Below, piece after piece: positions 1 to 12,800 of a stretch of 64,000 bases of DNA. Numbering within the stretch: the stretch's first letter is position 1; every line of letters begins with the position of its first letter. A program made the translations under genes and the position numbers. The notes under the pieces were generated by a model. That model did no database searches and was not told the origin of the DNA. It saw only the letters and a program-made list of their open reading frames with translations. The DNA comes from Sipunculus nudus (taxonomy: Eukaryota > Annelida > Sipuncula > Golfingiida > Sipunculidae), in contig CM049317.1 of NCBI GenBank assembly GCA_026874595.1, forward strand, positions 28,523,401 through 28,587,400, written 5' to 3'.

Positions 1-144
1 ACACCTCCCTGGGGATACAGTCCAGTGTATATCCTAATAATAATCAGCAATACGCTCGAGTTCGATGACTTCAGACACACAAGACTATTTATTTCTCTAA
101 TGTTGAGCGGACCACTGCACCCTGGCGTTTTAGTCAGTTTTTCG

Positions 145-570
145 CTAAAGCATTAATTTATTAATGGTCCATGGCCTATTGTGTGTTTTCTTGGGCAGTT
201 TGTATACTATAGGATGCCAGTACTTTAAACTTACAAAAGAGCTGATTGATACCTGAAAAATATTTGTCTGTGTTAAATCATCGTCATCATAATCAATTAT
301 GTTTATTGCTACAAATGGCCTTTTGTGATACATACCAGCGTTAATCGCATCCGATTCTAGCATCCGGTCATCATCCGTCTAAACAATATTGGACACTGTA
401 ATTTCAGTTGAACATGACACATACACCCGGCAACGATTATCAAATGCGTTCATCGGATCCACTGATCGCAGATATTGAACACTACCGGTGTTTTAGATGA
501 ACACATCTGGTAAACGCACAGGGGATTGCACTTTATGACGTAAAATCGGTAAAGCCCTCAGTTCCGCCAT
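145..570 (-). pseudogene. Decayed 142-codon reading frame, unknown family
   Basis: One minus-strand frame runs 142 codons from an ATG at 570 to a TAG at 145-147, interrupted only by TAA (493-495) and TAG (379-381). The residues look protein-like rather than low complexity, for example NAGMYHKRPFVAINIIDYDD in the last open segment of 72 residues. No domain was recognised. The in-phase continuation across two stops suggests an old coding sequence (exon or transposon fragment), but chance cannot be excluded. A possible splice donor (CAG/GTATCA) lies inside the last segment, so part could be an exon. Confidence 0.25.
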
Positions 571-1200
571 GTCATGTGTGCTCACAAACTATCACAAGAA
601 GACTTGATGACCTCATTAAAGATATATTAGCGTGGGAAGGAACCCCGTATCTAAAACACTCTGCAATATTTATATTTCTGATACATAAACGATTTATGAG
701 TGGACACCTTATTAAAGGATATCGATGTAAGTCAGCTGCACTATGACATGTTTATGATCAAATGCACTATAATGAACCATGAAGCAACACTGAGAACAAA
801 CAAATGTCAGCTTTTGTCTGAGAAACGGAGTATTGATTAAACTTTGAACTCTGCTCATAAACAGAGCAGTGACGTGCTACCGATTAAGTTACTAGTCAAT
901 ACATGAAGAGAGCAATAATTGCATATTTTTTTATCAACAGGATTTTCAATGATATATTTCATACATAGGAGACAGTATGAAAACTTCTAGACCAAAAGTT
1001 GCAATAGCTATTTCGCCGACTGCCGACTGAATGTCTTACCTTGCACTGACTCACATGAGACAAATAATCCACAATATGACAAAACACTTAACAAAGTTGC
1101 AATATATTCATCACTAGAGAACATTTATATGGTAATTCTAGTTTATGACGCCAGAAATGCGATGTCATAGGCAAACGACCATTATAACGATTTTGAGAGA
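571..1200. other. Intergenic, nothing recognised
   Basis: AT-rich sequence with no supportable exon, RNA or repeat on either strand. Confidence 0.5.
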
Positions 1201-1210
1201 GAGAAAAAAA

Positions 1211-2005
1211 TTATCAGGCTGTGCCTCTTCCCTATGGGATTGGAGAAATTAAACGACACCTCAATCTGTAGATACCTTCCTGGGCTACAGGATGGTGAAA
1301 ACTCTGGAGAGGTACATTTCGTTTCAAGTGAGATATCTTTTTTCAAAGTGTGCATAGTATTTGAAATATATATTTAGTAAAACATTGAAAAAAATTAAGT
1401 GAGATATTTTTTTTATCTAAGTGTGCATAATATCTGAAATATATATATAACTACATTGAACAAATTGTCAGGCTTTGCCTGATCCCCTACGGGATAGCCA
1501 ATATTAAGCCACACCTCAATCTGTAGATAACTCCCTTGGTTACAGGATGGGAAAATTACTGGAGAGGTACATTTTCAGTGAGATATCTTTTTTCAAAGTT
1601 TGCCAATGTTTCAAAATATAGAGTATTACATTAAACCAAATATCAGGCTCTGCCTGATTGCCTACGGGATAGTCAATATTAAGAGACGCCTCATTCGGTA
1701 ACTATACTCATCAGCTAAATACCTGTGAAAACTCTGGGGAGGAACATTTCGTTTCAAGTGAGATATTTTTTTTTTCAATGTTTGTCATTTTAAAAAAAAG
1801 TATATAGTAATACATTTAATCAAATATCAGGCTGTGCCTCATTGCCTACGGGATGGGCGAAATAAAACGACACGTCAATCTGTAGATAACTTCCTGGGCT
1901 ACAGCAATCTGAAAACTCTAGAGAGGTACCTTTCGTTTTAAGTGGGATATCTTTTTCAAAATTTGCCATTTCTTTAAATATATAGTAATACATTTAACGA
2001 AATAT
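1211..2005. repeat. Diverged tandem repeat, ~176-184 bp unit
   Basis: At least four units start with a TATCAGGCTnTGCCT-like block at about 1211, 1465, 1641 and 1825. Each continues through a CCTACGGGAT block, a CTGTAGATAACTTCCTGGGC-like block and TTTCGTTTCAAGTGAGATAT. The first spacing is 254 bp because the AAGTGAGATAT half is partly duplicated; the later ones are 176 and 184 bp. A remnant in reverse orientation (ATATCTCACTTGAAACGAA) closes the array near 2003. Confidence 0.8.
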
Positions 2006-2009
2006 CTCA

Positions 2010-3003
2010 CTTGAAACGAATATTTCTTCTGAATGCCATAACATGGGAATTACTATGATTATTAATCATGATTTGTCATGAGATATATAATAAGCAGTAA
2101 ATAAAAACTCGTATGCTTATTAAAACTTTTTTAAGCCGCCCAGCAAGCGGGAACACACACTAGAATAAACGGAGGTAAATGGAGCGAAATCGGAGAACGG
2201 CAAGACCGTTTCTCGGTTCTGTTGCACTAACTTACACGACGTGCTATAGATGCAAGCGTTGCAGCATACCTGATTGCTGTGATTTCCACTGGTCATGTTA
2301 CGTATTTCTATGTAGTTTTCAGTAGACCTTGATCAGAGATTGCAGCTTGGAACATTTTATTCTTTAGTGACCAGCGCCTAGGGAGAAACATCAGACATAA
2401 TATTCTTAAGCTCCAGTGGAATAAACATGTGAATGAATGATATACATTTTATTTTTTTTAAAAATCAGGCCAATATGTGGAAGGTCTTATGGAGTGGTGG
2501 GTCTGCTTTATCGCTTCGGTGTCATGCAATCCCTGGGATACATGAAACGTCCAGCCCTTGAGAATTGTGACCAATAGAGAACGGCTCCAAGACTGCGCAT
2601 GGATATGGAAACAGCAGTCTTTTTTTATTGCAATGAGGTAAATATCACTTCTATATATTGGACATATAATGATCTAAACCTGAACCTTAAATATGATAAT
2701 TTTGTATCTGCAATTGGATCTGATAAATAACGTATATATTCAAGCTTTCGAGTTTCTAGACGATATTTTTTTTTAAAAGAACAGCAAATTTTCTTTCTAT
2801 TGCAACGAGTAGTGCGGAGGTATTTTTTTATGAAATATCTGAAGTAATAATGACGTCACATGGTCACTTTCATGTTCACAATTTACTGGAAGCTACAGTT
2901 TCAAACAGCTGCTGTCTGTGTTATAAACACTCCAAAATATCTTATCACCATGAATTGTGTATTTTTAAATTTAAACCTGATATTTTTTTATGATTTAAAC
3001 CTG

Positions 3004-3061
<58 letters not shown>

Positions 3062-3380
3062 GATACTTATCTGTTATAACATTGTCATACCTCCTACAGG
3101 AGGTGGGAGGTATTATACTTTAACCTCGATTTATCTCTCAGCAAACTACGCAAAAGCTCATAACAGATTTTGTAGAAAGTTTGAATAGGATAAGGATACC
3201 TCCAAAGGAGCAATTCATTAAACTTTGGAGGTCTTGTACTGACGTGCCTAAAACATGTAGGAGGAAAACTTTTTTAGGCTAATAAAAACACATGAAAACT
3301 TCTTTTATTTGCACCAAGGAACCATGTAACCTGTGGTATGTTTAAGTACATGTACACGGATATGATTTAGTTTTGTCTTC
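2010..3380. other. Intergenic with a (TA)n tract
   Basis: No exon is supportable here. The stretch holds a (TA)27-like microsatellite at about 3005-3059 and otherwise unremarkable AT-rich DNA. It may contain the promoter and 5' UTR exons of the receptor gene downstream, but no specific element could be assigned. Confidence 0.4.
3005..3059. repeat. (TA)n microsatellite
   Basis: Uninterrupted TA dinucleotides of about 54 bp; the Tyr/Ile-repeat reading frame across it is an artefact. Confidence 0.95.
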
Positions 3381-3386
3381 ACAGGT

Positions 3387-3474
3387 ATGGACATGCGGAC
3401 AGCTGTGAAATGGGTAACATACTTCATTTGCCTCTGTGTGAGTCTTGACAATAGCAGTTCTGTCTTCAATGCTT
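3387..3474 (+). CDS. Orphan signal-peptide exon (possible alternative first exon)
   Basis: An ATG lies 3 bases after a plausible acceptor (CTTCACAG/GT) and opens MDMRTAVKWVTYFICLCVSL, a typical secretion signal: basic residues, then a hydrophobic core ending in small residues. After 29 codons the frame meets a strong donor (T/GTAAGT) in phase 1, the same exit phase as the signal exon at 7001. The ATG context (GGTATGGAC) also matches that exon. No lectin exon was found between the two, so it is either an alternative first exon of gene 1 or a leftover of a lost paralogue. Confidence 0.6.
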
Positions 3475-5200
3475 GTAAGTTCTCGAGCTTTTTTTGAGGG
3501 GGGGGGGAACATACTCGAGCAAAATACTGAACAGGATTAAAACGTATCAGCGGCGCATCTAGGGGGTTTCCCCTCCACCTGACTGTGCACGTTATACTTG
3601 GGGGGGGGGGGGGAGGGGGATTCCAGACCGTAATATATACTAAGATAATTAGAGCATAAAAGTAGATATAAAATTATGTGTAAATATCAACTCTCATGTT
3701 TACTTTTCTGTAAGTTTCTTTACTGTACAATTTTATATGCAGGTAACAAACTGTTTCTCTTCTTTTCAGTCTTAAAATTGGTACAAGCATATTGCAGTAG
3801 ACTGATGTTATATTATATAAATATATGCCCCCCCCCCCGGCACCCCTGATTTTCTGTTATTCCTGGCTATGCCCGTGGATATATGACTGAGATACTGTGA
3901 TTTCACTGTGTCACCTCATTCGTATAATGGTATAGCTCAAATGGGAAAGTAGGTCTACAACTGTGTGATAAAAGATTTATTTACATTCGTATTCACGTTT
4001 GCTTTCTCTTTCACTTTTGGGTCATAGCAAAGTGTTTATGTCTTAGAATATTTTTATTATCTTTCCAATGTGGCTGTGTGTTCAACCATTTTAGCTATGG
4101 GAGAGTGCTCTACAGATTTAATATGTTCTACAATACTTGTAATTTCGAAGAATTATACAGTACTACAAGGCTGTCGATCCGTCAGGAGAGACCTTGCTCC
4201 AGCAAGCCGCTCTGCCAGCTGTGACATATATTATGAACAAAGCAAATTAACCTAATTAATCGCGTTACGATTAAAATTATCAACTGTCTATCTAATACCA
4301 CTCATGTTGCTGTGTCCATCACTGCGCTGTACGCTCAGCAGTTGAACGAACATTGACATGCATAGTGTGTGTTTATACCATTTAAATACAGCAGTTCAAA
4401 CTACATCTGACCGAGACATAATTAGGTGCATAACATGTACGCAGTGGCACAGGCAACAAAACAACGCACAACAAGGAACTTCTTTATTTAAAAAATGCCC
4501 AGGCCTTATCTTATGAAACACGGCAATATCATGGCAGCCATTTGGCAGGCATAGGAGTTGGCGTGTTAATCATGTTGTTTTTCAGTAAAACATAATACTT
4601 CCCCTCAAAACTCTCAATAAGCCCGGCAACAAATACCTTGTACACAGGTACATATTTATGGCTTAGCATTAGAAGTGTATACATACAAACATAATCCCAC
4701 GAGGACTCACGCAGGGTGCGTGTTATAATTAACGGACACAATACTTTGGAGAAAGGGGATGATATATAACATAAACATGCAGATTTATTAGAGTTTAAAT
4801 TCCAGGGACCCCAGCATCCATTCAGTCAATCAATAGATCTGTTTTGCTAGGAATTACTTCTGGGAAAATCTTGCGCTATACCTGTTACAGTTTATGCGAG
4901 TCAGCATAAACACAGAGATTGCTTGCTTGAAATTCCCAACGTGATTCTGAAGCTCTGCAGTGTGGCTCTGATTGGATACATTATTGTAACACTCTTTCAT
5001 TAAGCAAACTTTCGTTAACAATTAGTCTGAGTGGAAAATAAACCATTGGGTGGCATGTTTCTAAACAGTAGGTACTATAATGTCCAGACATATTAACTGT
5101 CTCAGCCTTGCTATGGAAATGGATATATTGGGATCGAACCAAGAAAACAGACCCTGGGAATTTGAGTGAAAATAACCAACAATAAAAACCATAGGTTCAC
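3475..5200. other. Non-coding with G and C homopolymer runs
   Basis: Intron or intergenic DNA. Poly-G runs are at about 3499-3507 and 3601-3612, and a poly-C run at about 3829-3838. Short open frames here (for example 4070-4255) lack splice sites or recognisable domains. Confidence 0.5.
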
Positions 5201-5216
5201 TTGGATCAACCCACTG

Positions 5217-6190
5217 TTTATGCCATCCAAGACTGGTACCCCCGCTCTATTATGGCCCTCAACAAAATATAGAGACGGGCGCACAACGCCATCTTCGGCA
5301 CTTCTGGTAAACTTGGGTAGAGCACAGGACTCAAAGCCGGGAGATCGTGAATTCGAATCTCAGCTGAGGCGTTGAGATTTTCCACGGTCGGCCCCCACAC
5401 AGGGTAAGCGCTCTGCAGGCTTAATGGGATGGCCTTGCCCAACGGCCATGTTGCAGTCACAAACGAGTGCGCCTTTCTGGGGTTCCTCGGTGTTATGACC
5501 CAGCCATGGGGACGATTACGCAAACAGGACCGCAGGTGCAGTAGGCACCGGGCCTGGTTGACGCCAGTATATAAAATGAGAAGAAGCGTGTGATACTGCC
5601 TTGTCACGCATTCCGAAACTGGAACGGATTTCTGCAGATGTACATATACTTAGTTAAGTTAGCTTTAAAAAATGGAGGCGGTTACCTCCAGCCAAAAAAA
5701 AAACAAAAATAAATAAATAAAAAAATGGCTCCAACTCAAAATCGTAAATGTTTGAGAAAATTAAACATTCCGATTGCTCAGGGGAGTTGTCAAAAGTTGG
5801 CTATACATTTCATGTTATAGTAATGATTAGATTAATAAATATGAATGATTCACCAATGCCAGGTACACTGGAATATCAAATTTATTCAGTATGTCGTCTT
5901 ATACATCCATCATTTTGTGTAACAGCTCCCTTTGAAATATATTAAAACTAAAAATGACAAGATAACGTTATCTTACCAGAACTCTTCACGGGTATTCAAC
6001 CAGGACCGCATGAGCGTCCATGACAACCGACATGAGCGTGCATTTCGACGTTGCAACCATTCACCAGAAAGTCAGGAGTTGCAACTGGGAGTACTGAAGA
6101 TGGCGTTGTGCGCCCGTCTCTATGAGGGCCATAATAGAGCGGGGTACCAGTCTAATACCATCCTGGCATCGGCTTCAAGAATTTACGTAT
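5217..6190. mobile_element. Inverted-repeat-flanked block containing a SINE
   Basis: A ~90 bp segment at 5217-5309 (containing GGCCCTCAACAAAATATAGA and GGGCGCACAACGCCATCTTC) reappears in inverted orientation at about 6085-6175. The arms differ by small indels. They enclose the tRNA-derived SINE and ~370 bp of unrelated AT-rich DNA. This could be a non-autonomous element with long inverted termini or two inverted insertions of one repeat; no target-site duplication was identified. Confidence 0.55.
5306..5713 (+). mobile_element. tRNA-derived SINE, copy 1
   Basis: The head resembles a tRNA gene: a box A-like TGGGTAGAGCA at about 5311 and a box B-like AATTCGAATCTC near 5350. The body (AGCGCTCTGCAGGCTTAATG onward) is shared with a second copy at 48.8-49.1 kb. 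The tail is A-rich after GTTACCTCCAGCC. It has no clover-leaf body of a functional tRNA. Transcription would be by RNA polymerase III from the internal boxes; mobilisation would depend on a LINE. Confidence 0.75.
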
Positions 6191-6245
6191 ATCATTGGCC
6201 GAGCGGAAAACTTCTTAGATTGACCTGTCTAAGTCTGTCCGGTTA

Positions 6246-7000
6246 ATTTCTTACTCCATCTGGAGTTTTATTTTAATCTTGAAAATGCAACTTGGTTACA
6301 TATTATGCTTACAGAGAGATATCAGTCTGAACATGCCATGACTATTGACCCTAATTGTGATTTTTTTTCAACAAAAATGGGACGTCACTTTGATTTTTGT
6401 CATTCCACAACTGCTGTCCACCTGTGTTTTTTTCGCGATTATATATTTTTTGCAAGTCAGCGGATAATGCATTAAGACCTTTACAGCCTTAACACCAATA
6501 AAGTAAATCTTAAAACCTTAGTAAATGAGAGATCCCATCGTCAAATGTAAAGTTTTTAAAAGTATATGGTTGACATCATAAATAACGTATATCATGTATA
6601 TGTTCAAAGATTTATATTTCCAATGATATAGCTTGTTTTCCAGTTGTCTGCAATTTACGAACAATAGGGCCTATATTTGGGTAATAAGATTTGTTTGTAA
6701 ATAATGTTTGATATATTTAATTAACATTATCATGTTGTGTATACTCTATGTATAGGCTTGGTATTGTGAGTTCTAGAAATCACTGAAAACCTGAAAATTG
6801 TAACCCCGCATATATATACACTGTTATATGTTCACTTTAGATAATATGGATAACAACAATAATGCCCAAGGAAAAGCTTACATTTGGGAATGTTTAAAAT
6901 AAAGACACCAAGTCTAGAATGTATTTACACAGGATACCCCACAGGAAACATAAATGCATTCCTTTAATGAAATTATAAGTTTCCGTATCATTTCAGAGGT
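6246..7000. other. Intergenic upstream of gene 1
   Basis: AT-rich, no exon seen. It ends in a splice acceptor (TTTCAG at 6991-6996) just before the gene 1 start codon, implying at least one upstream 5' UTR exon that could not be located. Confidence 0.4.
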
Positions 7001-7103
7001 ATGGACTCGCGGCTTACTTTAATATGCCTGGCATGTTGTCTGCTGGGAATTAGGCCTATCTTCAAAGGCCTTGCCATCAATGCGACTTCAAGCTTCAGTG
7101 GCG
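7001..7103 (+). CDS. Gene 1 exon 1: signal peptide
   Basis: The exon codes for MDSRLTLICLACCLLGIRPI and continues through SSFSGG, a clear secretory leader. The acceptor TTTCAG is 4 bases upstream of the ATG and the donor is G/GTAATT, phase 1. The 34 codons have the same layout as the orphan exon at 3387. Confidence 0.78.
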
Positions 7104-8216
7104 GTAATTATTCATACATTATTTCTTGAAATGATAAAATAGTGACTGGGTATGGCAGTTTGTTAATATCCGCACCTTTGAATAAGCATTGAGAACATAG
7201 CACGAAGAGAAAGAAAATTTTACATATCCTTGGAATCACAAAATGTGTGGTAATAATCATGGCTTGAAATATACCAACGTTCATTTGAGGCCGTATGGAG
7301 CATGGATGCATACACTTTTTACTTTAAATCCCAAAGAAAACAACTAGAAATCTGCATTCTAAAGAATGCAAGCCTCCTCTATGTGAAGGGTCCAAAGTAT
7401 CGGATGCTCCAATAACCGTGTGTTTGCATGCACTTATTCGGTCCATATAAGCAGGTTCATTCCGTGATGACGTGCTGACTCCGGATCATGAACCGGGTGT
7501 ACACCGAAATCTAATCGGTTCCTCACTGGCGCATATCCAAAATGCAAAAAAATATTTCATGAGGCACCGCTCAAAACTGCAAGTTATGCTGTGAGCAAAC
7601 ACACAAACACACACATGAACGGGTATGAACGCTCACCCTCCTGTCGGAGGCAACAGCTCGTTAACCATGCATAATAACCCTGTTTCACATGCATAATAAT
7701 AATTGTAGATGTGACCAAATAATTATTATTAATTATAATTATTTTCCATATTTAACTACTTGCAATTCTCGCTGCCCGATATACGGCATATGTAGAGCTT
7801 TAACATAGCCACACACCACAGGCACTTGACAAATATTCATCGGATGAGCGATATTACAAGTAACTCTGGGCCCATCCCCCTGCACTTAAGTGGACGAGTG
7901 GAAGCATCCAAGTAGGAAGATTGAAAATTTGTATTAAATCTTATTTAAAGGTAATTGTAACATAATTTAGGTGGATAGGCTGGCAAAGTAAGGGACTCTG
8001 GTTTGATAAAGGGGAAGGTTCTTTGATAGGTGACGAGGCCAGGAGGATGGAAACAATGATGCTTGTAATATCGCTAACCCGGTGATTACATTGGGTTTAG
8101 TGCCTGTGACAAATACACATGACCTCAGATAAGGAACCCGAGTGATATTATATGTATCGTTGCCACATTTTCACTGCATGTGTATTAGCGCTGCTTCCCG
8201 GTAACATTTTTAGTGG

Positions 8217-8273
<57 letters not shown>

Positions 8274-9837
8274 CAGGAAGTAATATATATTATATGCTCG
8301 GAAGTAAATAACATGTTTTCTTAGCACAGAATACTCTAAATTTTCGTGATAAGTACCGCTAGCAACAGGACAACCCCCAGACAATTAATTCCGACAGACA
8401 GTTGTCCTGCAGCCGTATCAGACAATTATCCCCCAGGCATTAACCTAAAAGTCAATTAGACCCCAGGAAAATGCATAACAGGATAAATATCCCCACAATC
8501 TTATTCCGCCCCAATAAATTTCCTTTAGCATGTACAGTATATAATGCACCATAAGGAGTATCCTCTTGAATAGGCTTACTAGGTTTTTCCGAGCGCCACC
8601 TTGTGTTTATGTAAGAGACTGCATATACATATGTACATGTATATAACACAAGTGACAATTAAATACCCGGAATGCGTATCTGCTGTTATAAGTCATTAAT
8701 GTTTTAAGCGGCTTTGTGTTACTTGTTAGTATTTTTTGTGGTAATCGATGGAATGAGCTCGGTTACATGTCAAGGCAGCAATCCATTATATTGATTGTTG
8801 TTTTTTTAATTAAAAATCAATTATTAAAATAATAAAATAAATGAATGTTTTGTTAACACATAAATGTAAGAGTTGATCCAATCACTTTTTTTCTTTATCT
8901 ATAGATCAATATGAAGTTCACGAAGAAGGCACGTGGGAAAAATCTCTGGAATTATGCGGCCAGAGAGCCATTAAACTAACAGATCTTTATCATCATAATT
9001 CAATTACACATTTGCTGGACAAACGGCAGATCCATGCAGTTTGGCTGCCCTCCAGTATGATAGTGTATAATACATACAAGTGGCTGGATCAATCTGACCT
9101 GGGTATGAACATTCCATACAACTTTAAAACAATAACTTTCCCCTTTATTGGATTCTAAGAATATTGTGTAAAGTCCCATTGTCTATTACAGGAATACATA
9201 AATAAGACACAACTCATGCATACCAGCTATTCAAGTCGATTTCAAAATATACATGTATATATAACTGTATATATGATTTGCAAGACAACATTCAGAGTCA
9301 ATCACATATGGGTATATCTCATTATGAGTAATCATGTAACAAAGATATGCGTCAGACTGCTGAGCTTAAACCATAAAGATAGATAACCCGCGCCATCTAA
9401 AGTGCATGTGTTAACAGCTGATAAACTGACAGTGGTGATGTTTTTGTAGCCAGTTAGTATATCCACCTGTATCCATAAGGAGTGAGCATGTAAACCATGT
9501 CAACGTATGCTGATACTCAGCTGTTGGATGAATTGCAACCTTCTTTCCCTCACATTAAAGTAATTAATGTATATTTGAAATCTTTAGTAAAGAAAATTTT
9601 GGTTTCATTCAGACATCACTTTCTTAAAAACTGCAGTTTTATCTTTACTCTCTCAATATCTCTGTCAGTCCAAGAATATTTACCAGTGTTATATGTCTCC
9701 GTAGACCATGACGTTGCCCGGATGGGCCGGCAGTTGGGGTACAGCTGTGGTGTATTAGACGTTGCTCTAGGAATCTACGACTTCCGGCCATGTGAGACAA
9801 AGGGGCTGTCGTACCTGTGTGAAATAAAAGGTACCCG

Positions 9838-9895
<58 letters not shown>

Positions 9896-12800
9896 TTGTT
9901 GCAATATATATATATATATATATATATTGCAATAAAACTAGTCAATGGAAAATATGTATGTACTGGCATGATTTTGTGAAGAGGACTTTATGAAATATTT
10001 ACATTTGGTACATTTGTCTGTGTCTGTGTGTGTACAATTCAAACGACAGATAATTTTCTTGGCTACCGACGAAGTTTTGTTCTATAGTTTACCTTTAAAG
10101 ACAAGAATACACAACCATCCCACAAATCCTCATTGTAGGAGATTTTAGTATATCCTTTTCTGGAAGACAACCTCCTTGTCAAAGAAGGAAATTGGCAACC
10201 TCTTTGTTAATCAAGACAAACAAGTTTTACAATAACATTTAAAATACTTACAATAACCCACAATTTTTTATATATGTTTCATAAATAAAAACTCCATATA
10301 CAGAGATCCAGATATTATGTCCCCTTTCGGAAATATCAACCAAAGCATGCTTTTGTGTTGTTTTAGTCTGTTGAGGACTACGAGGGAATAATGTAATCTA
10401 TGGCAGATTTATCTCATTGTCTAGCTGGGTTTCATTTATCTGGTCCTTACATCAGTGACCGATGCAAGCCATAGTCTATGTCCGAGGCCGACACTTTGAA
10501 TGAATGAACTTGAGTTTAGTCTATGTCTGACTCCTATGTCACCATAGATACTCGGTACTAATGCTTCCAAGGAATGTGAATATGCACTGATATATGAGTG
10601 AATACAGGTTATCTTGCCATTTTTATGCCGGCTAGATGCTTTAGAGAATAACAAAAATAATATATATCTGTGTGTGAGGGAATGTGTTTTTTATTACATT
10701 TCGGCTACATGTACACCTTGTGTTTAGGGAAAGCTTTCTATCGGACACAGATACAATGGATACTATATTGCCTACAATAATAAACCAAGTTATCGCGGTT
10801 TAACAGAGGGATTTCGCACTGGGAGAAGGAAGAAGTGGTTGACAGAAATAATCATTATGCAGTCCGATTACCAACTCAACAATTTGCTTGCGTTGGTACA
10901 TTTACACAGTCAGTATTCCTTGTTGATAAAAAATGTTGATAACCCAGCCATCTGGCTGACGGGATGGATTAAATAAGTAGCGTAAATATATTGACTGGCT
11001 ATGTTCCCTGCATGTTGCTCGATGTTATGGTAGTCTAATTAGGACAGATATATTTACCGGCCACGTACATATCAGTTCTCTCGGATGATATTCTTATATA
11101 TAGTGGAACCCTTCTGAAAGATTACCTGTCTTTTAAGACCTATTGAGTGAAAAAAACGTATTTTTGATTAGTTTTAACTGACCTGTCTAATAAAACCACC
11201 CATAAAATTAGATCACGGTTGGCCAGTCCCTAGGCTGGTCATATTATACAGGTTTCGCCGGTATTGCATTGAGGCGTTTGTTATCCACCCGGCACCCAAT
11301 ATACTCAAAGATTCATCCACCGGAATGAAATCGACAAGCATCACAGGGCGTGTGATATCGCTGTGCTTTGCGATGCGCCGCCCGAAAATGAAACTGACAA
11401 CATGTAGTTCCCTGATTGTGCAAAAGTGTATGCGAGTGTAAGAATTTGAAATGTTTTACTTGGGAATTGTGTGAAAATTGAGTGACTGTTAAGTTGTTGT
11501 GTTGATAACATGGGTGGTTGGTTTATTTCGTATTAGCCTTCGGGCAGCCGTAGGGCCACGACCCGTTATGCCACCCTTAGAAAATACGAAATGAGTATAT
11601 AAGCATTGGCCTGGGTCCTTAAATGAGCAATCATCTACTGGAGTGACTTATCACGGAGACTTGCATAATGTATCTCGACGAAATGTGTCAATTTTTTTTT
11701 TTTTTTTTTATTGTCTACATTTTATATTGTGGCACTACGGCCTGAGACTCTTGTAGACCTAGGGAGGTTTGAATAATGGGGTTACGCTTGCTTACAGACT
11801 GCCTGCGTTGCTCTGACCAAGGTCACACGTCACATGACTGCATGGCTGATAAGAGCACTTGTTACATATTCTCTTGTGGAGTGGGCAACTGGTATGAAGC
11901 TAAAGTCAAATGTGTTCAAATGAACGGAAGACTCGCGGTGGTAAAATCACAAGCGGACCTGAAACCCTTCATGAGTCTATGGAAAAGAGACTTCCTTGGC
12001 CCATGTAGTAATGCATGGCTTGGCCTGAGACTTGAAGAGTGGACCCGGTTAGGTAATAAAATTTCAAGAATTTGTTGAATTTAATTTGTGGATCATTCAA
12101 CGTAATTTAATGAAAACATTTAGACAAAATGTTTTAACTTACACAATGAATTCTGTGGGGAATGTTACATTCACAGGCTTGAATTATTGTTCTAATAAAT
12201 AAAGGTAAACATATAGAGTACTTGAGTTGTGGACAGTAATAGATTATAAAAAGAATAATTCCGCATATCCAGGAAAGGTGCTCTATCACTGATAGTTCAT
12301 AAAAACTTTCCCTCATGCTGAATTGAATGGAATGTTCTGTTACCGTCGTCGTGTGTATTTTTGAGGTATTCAAATATCTTGCTGCTTCAGCTTATCTTAA
12401 ATGGAATACCATATACCAAAGGTGGTTTTACTTTGTCATTTCTAAGAAAGAGCTTTGCATTATTATACTATGCCAGAGGGTACCTCGGTCTCCTTATGGG
12501 CCCCCGGCGAGCCACGTCTGGGTCTGAATTGCATGCTGCTACAAAATAACAGAAAGGAATATGTATGGAGGGCTGCCAACTGCAGTGAGGTATATTCGAT
12601 CGTCTGTGAACAAGCTAAAGGTGAGATTTGCCTAGACGTTCCTTGTTGTAATTAAAGTGATTGAAAAATCTCAACGATCGGCCAGCATGTGTATGAAGAC
12701 TCCTCACACTTCTTGTGGAGAATCGCATTATTTGCAGAAAAAAAACATAGTTTTATTGAAACAAACATAGTGAAAATCCAAGAAATTCTGCAGACGGTTA

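Noticed and set aside
5306-5370. Functional tRNA gene
   Set aside because: Box A and box B-like sequences exist, but the cloverleaf is not formed and the sequence continues into a SINE body with an A-rich tail.
6005-6246. Plus-strand frame ending at 6246 as a gene
   Set aside because: It runs through the inverted repeat arm and has no leader or recognisable domain.
9645-9969. Tyr/Ile and Thr/His repeat reading frames on the minus strand
   Set aside because: They are translations of (TA)n and (TG)n microsatellites opposite a real plus-strand exon.
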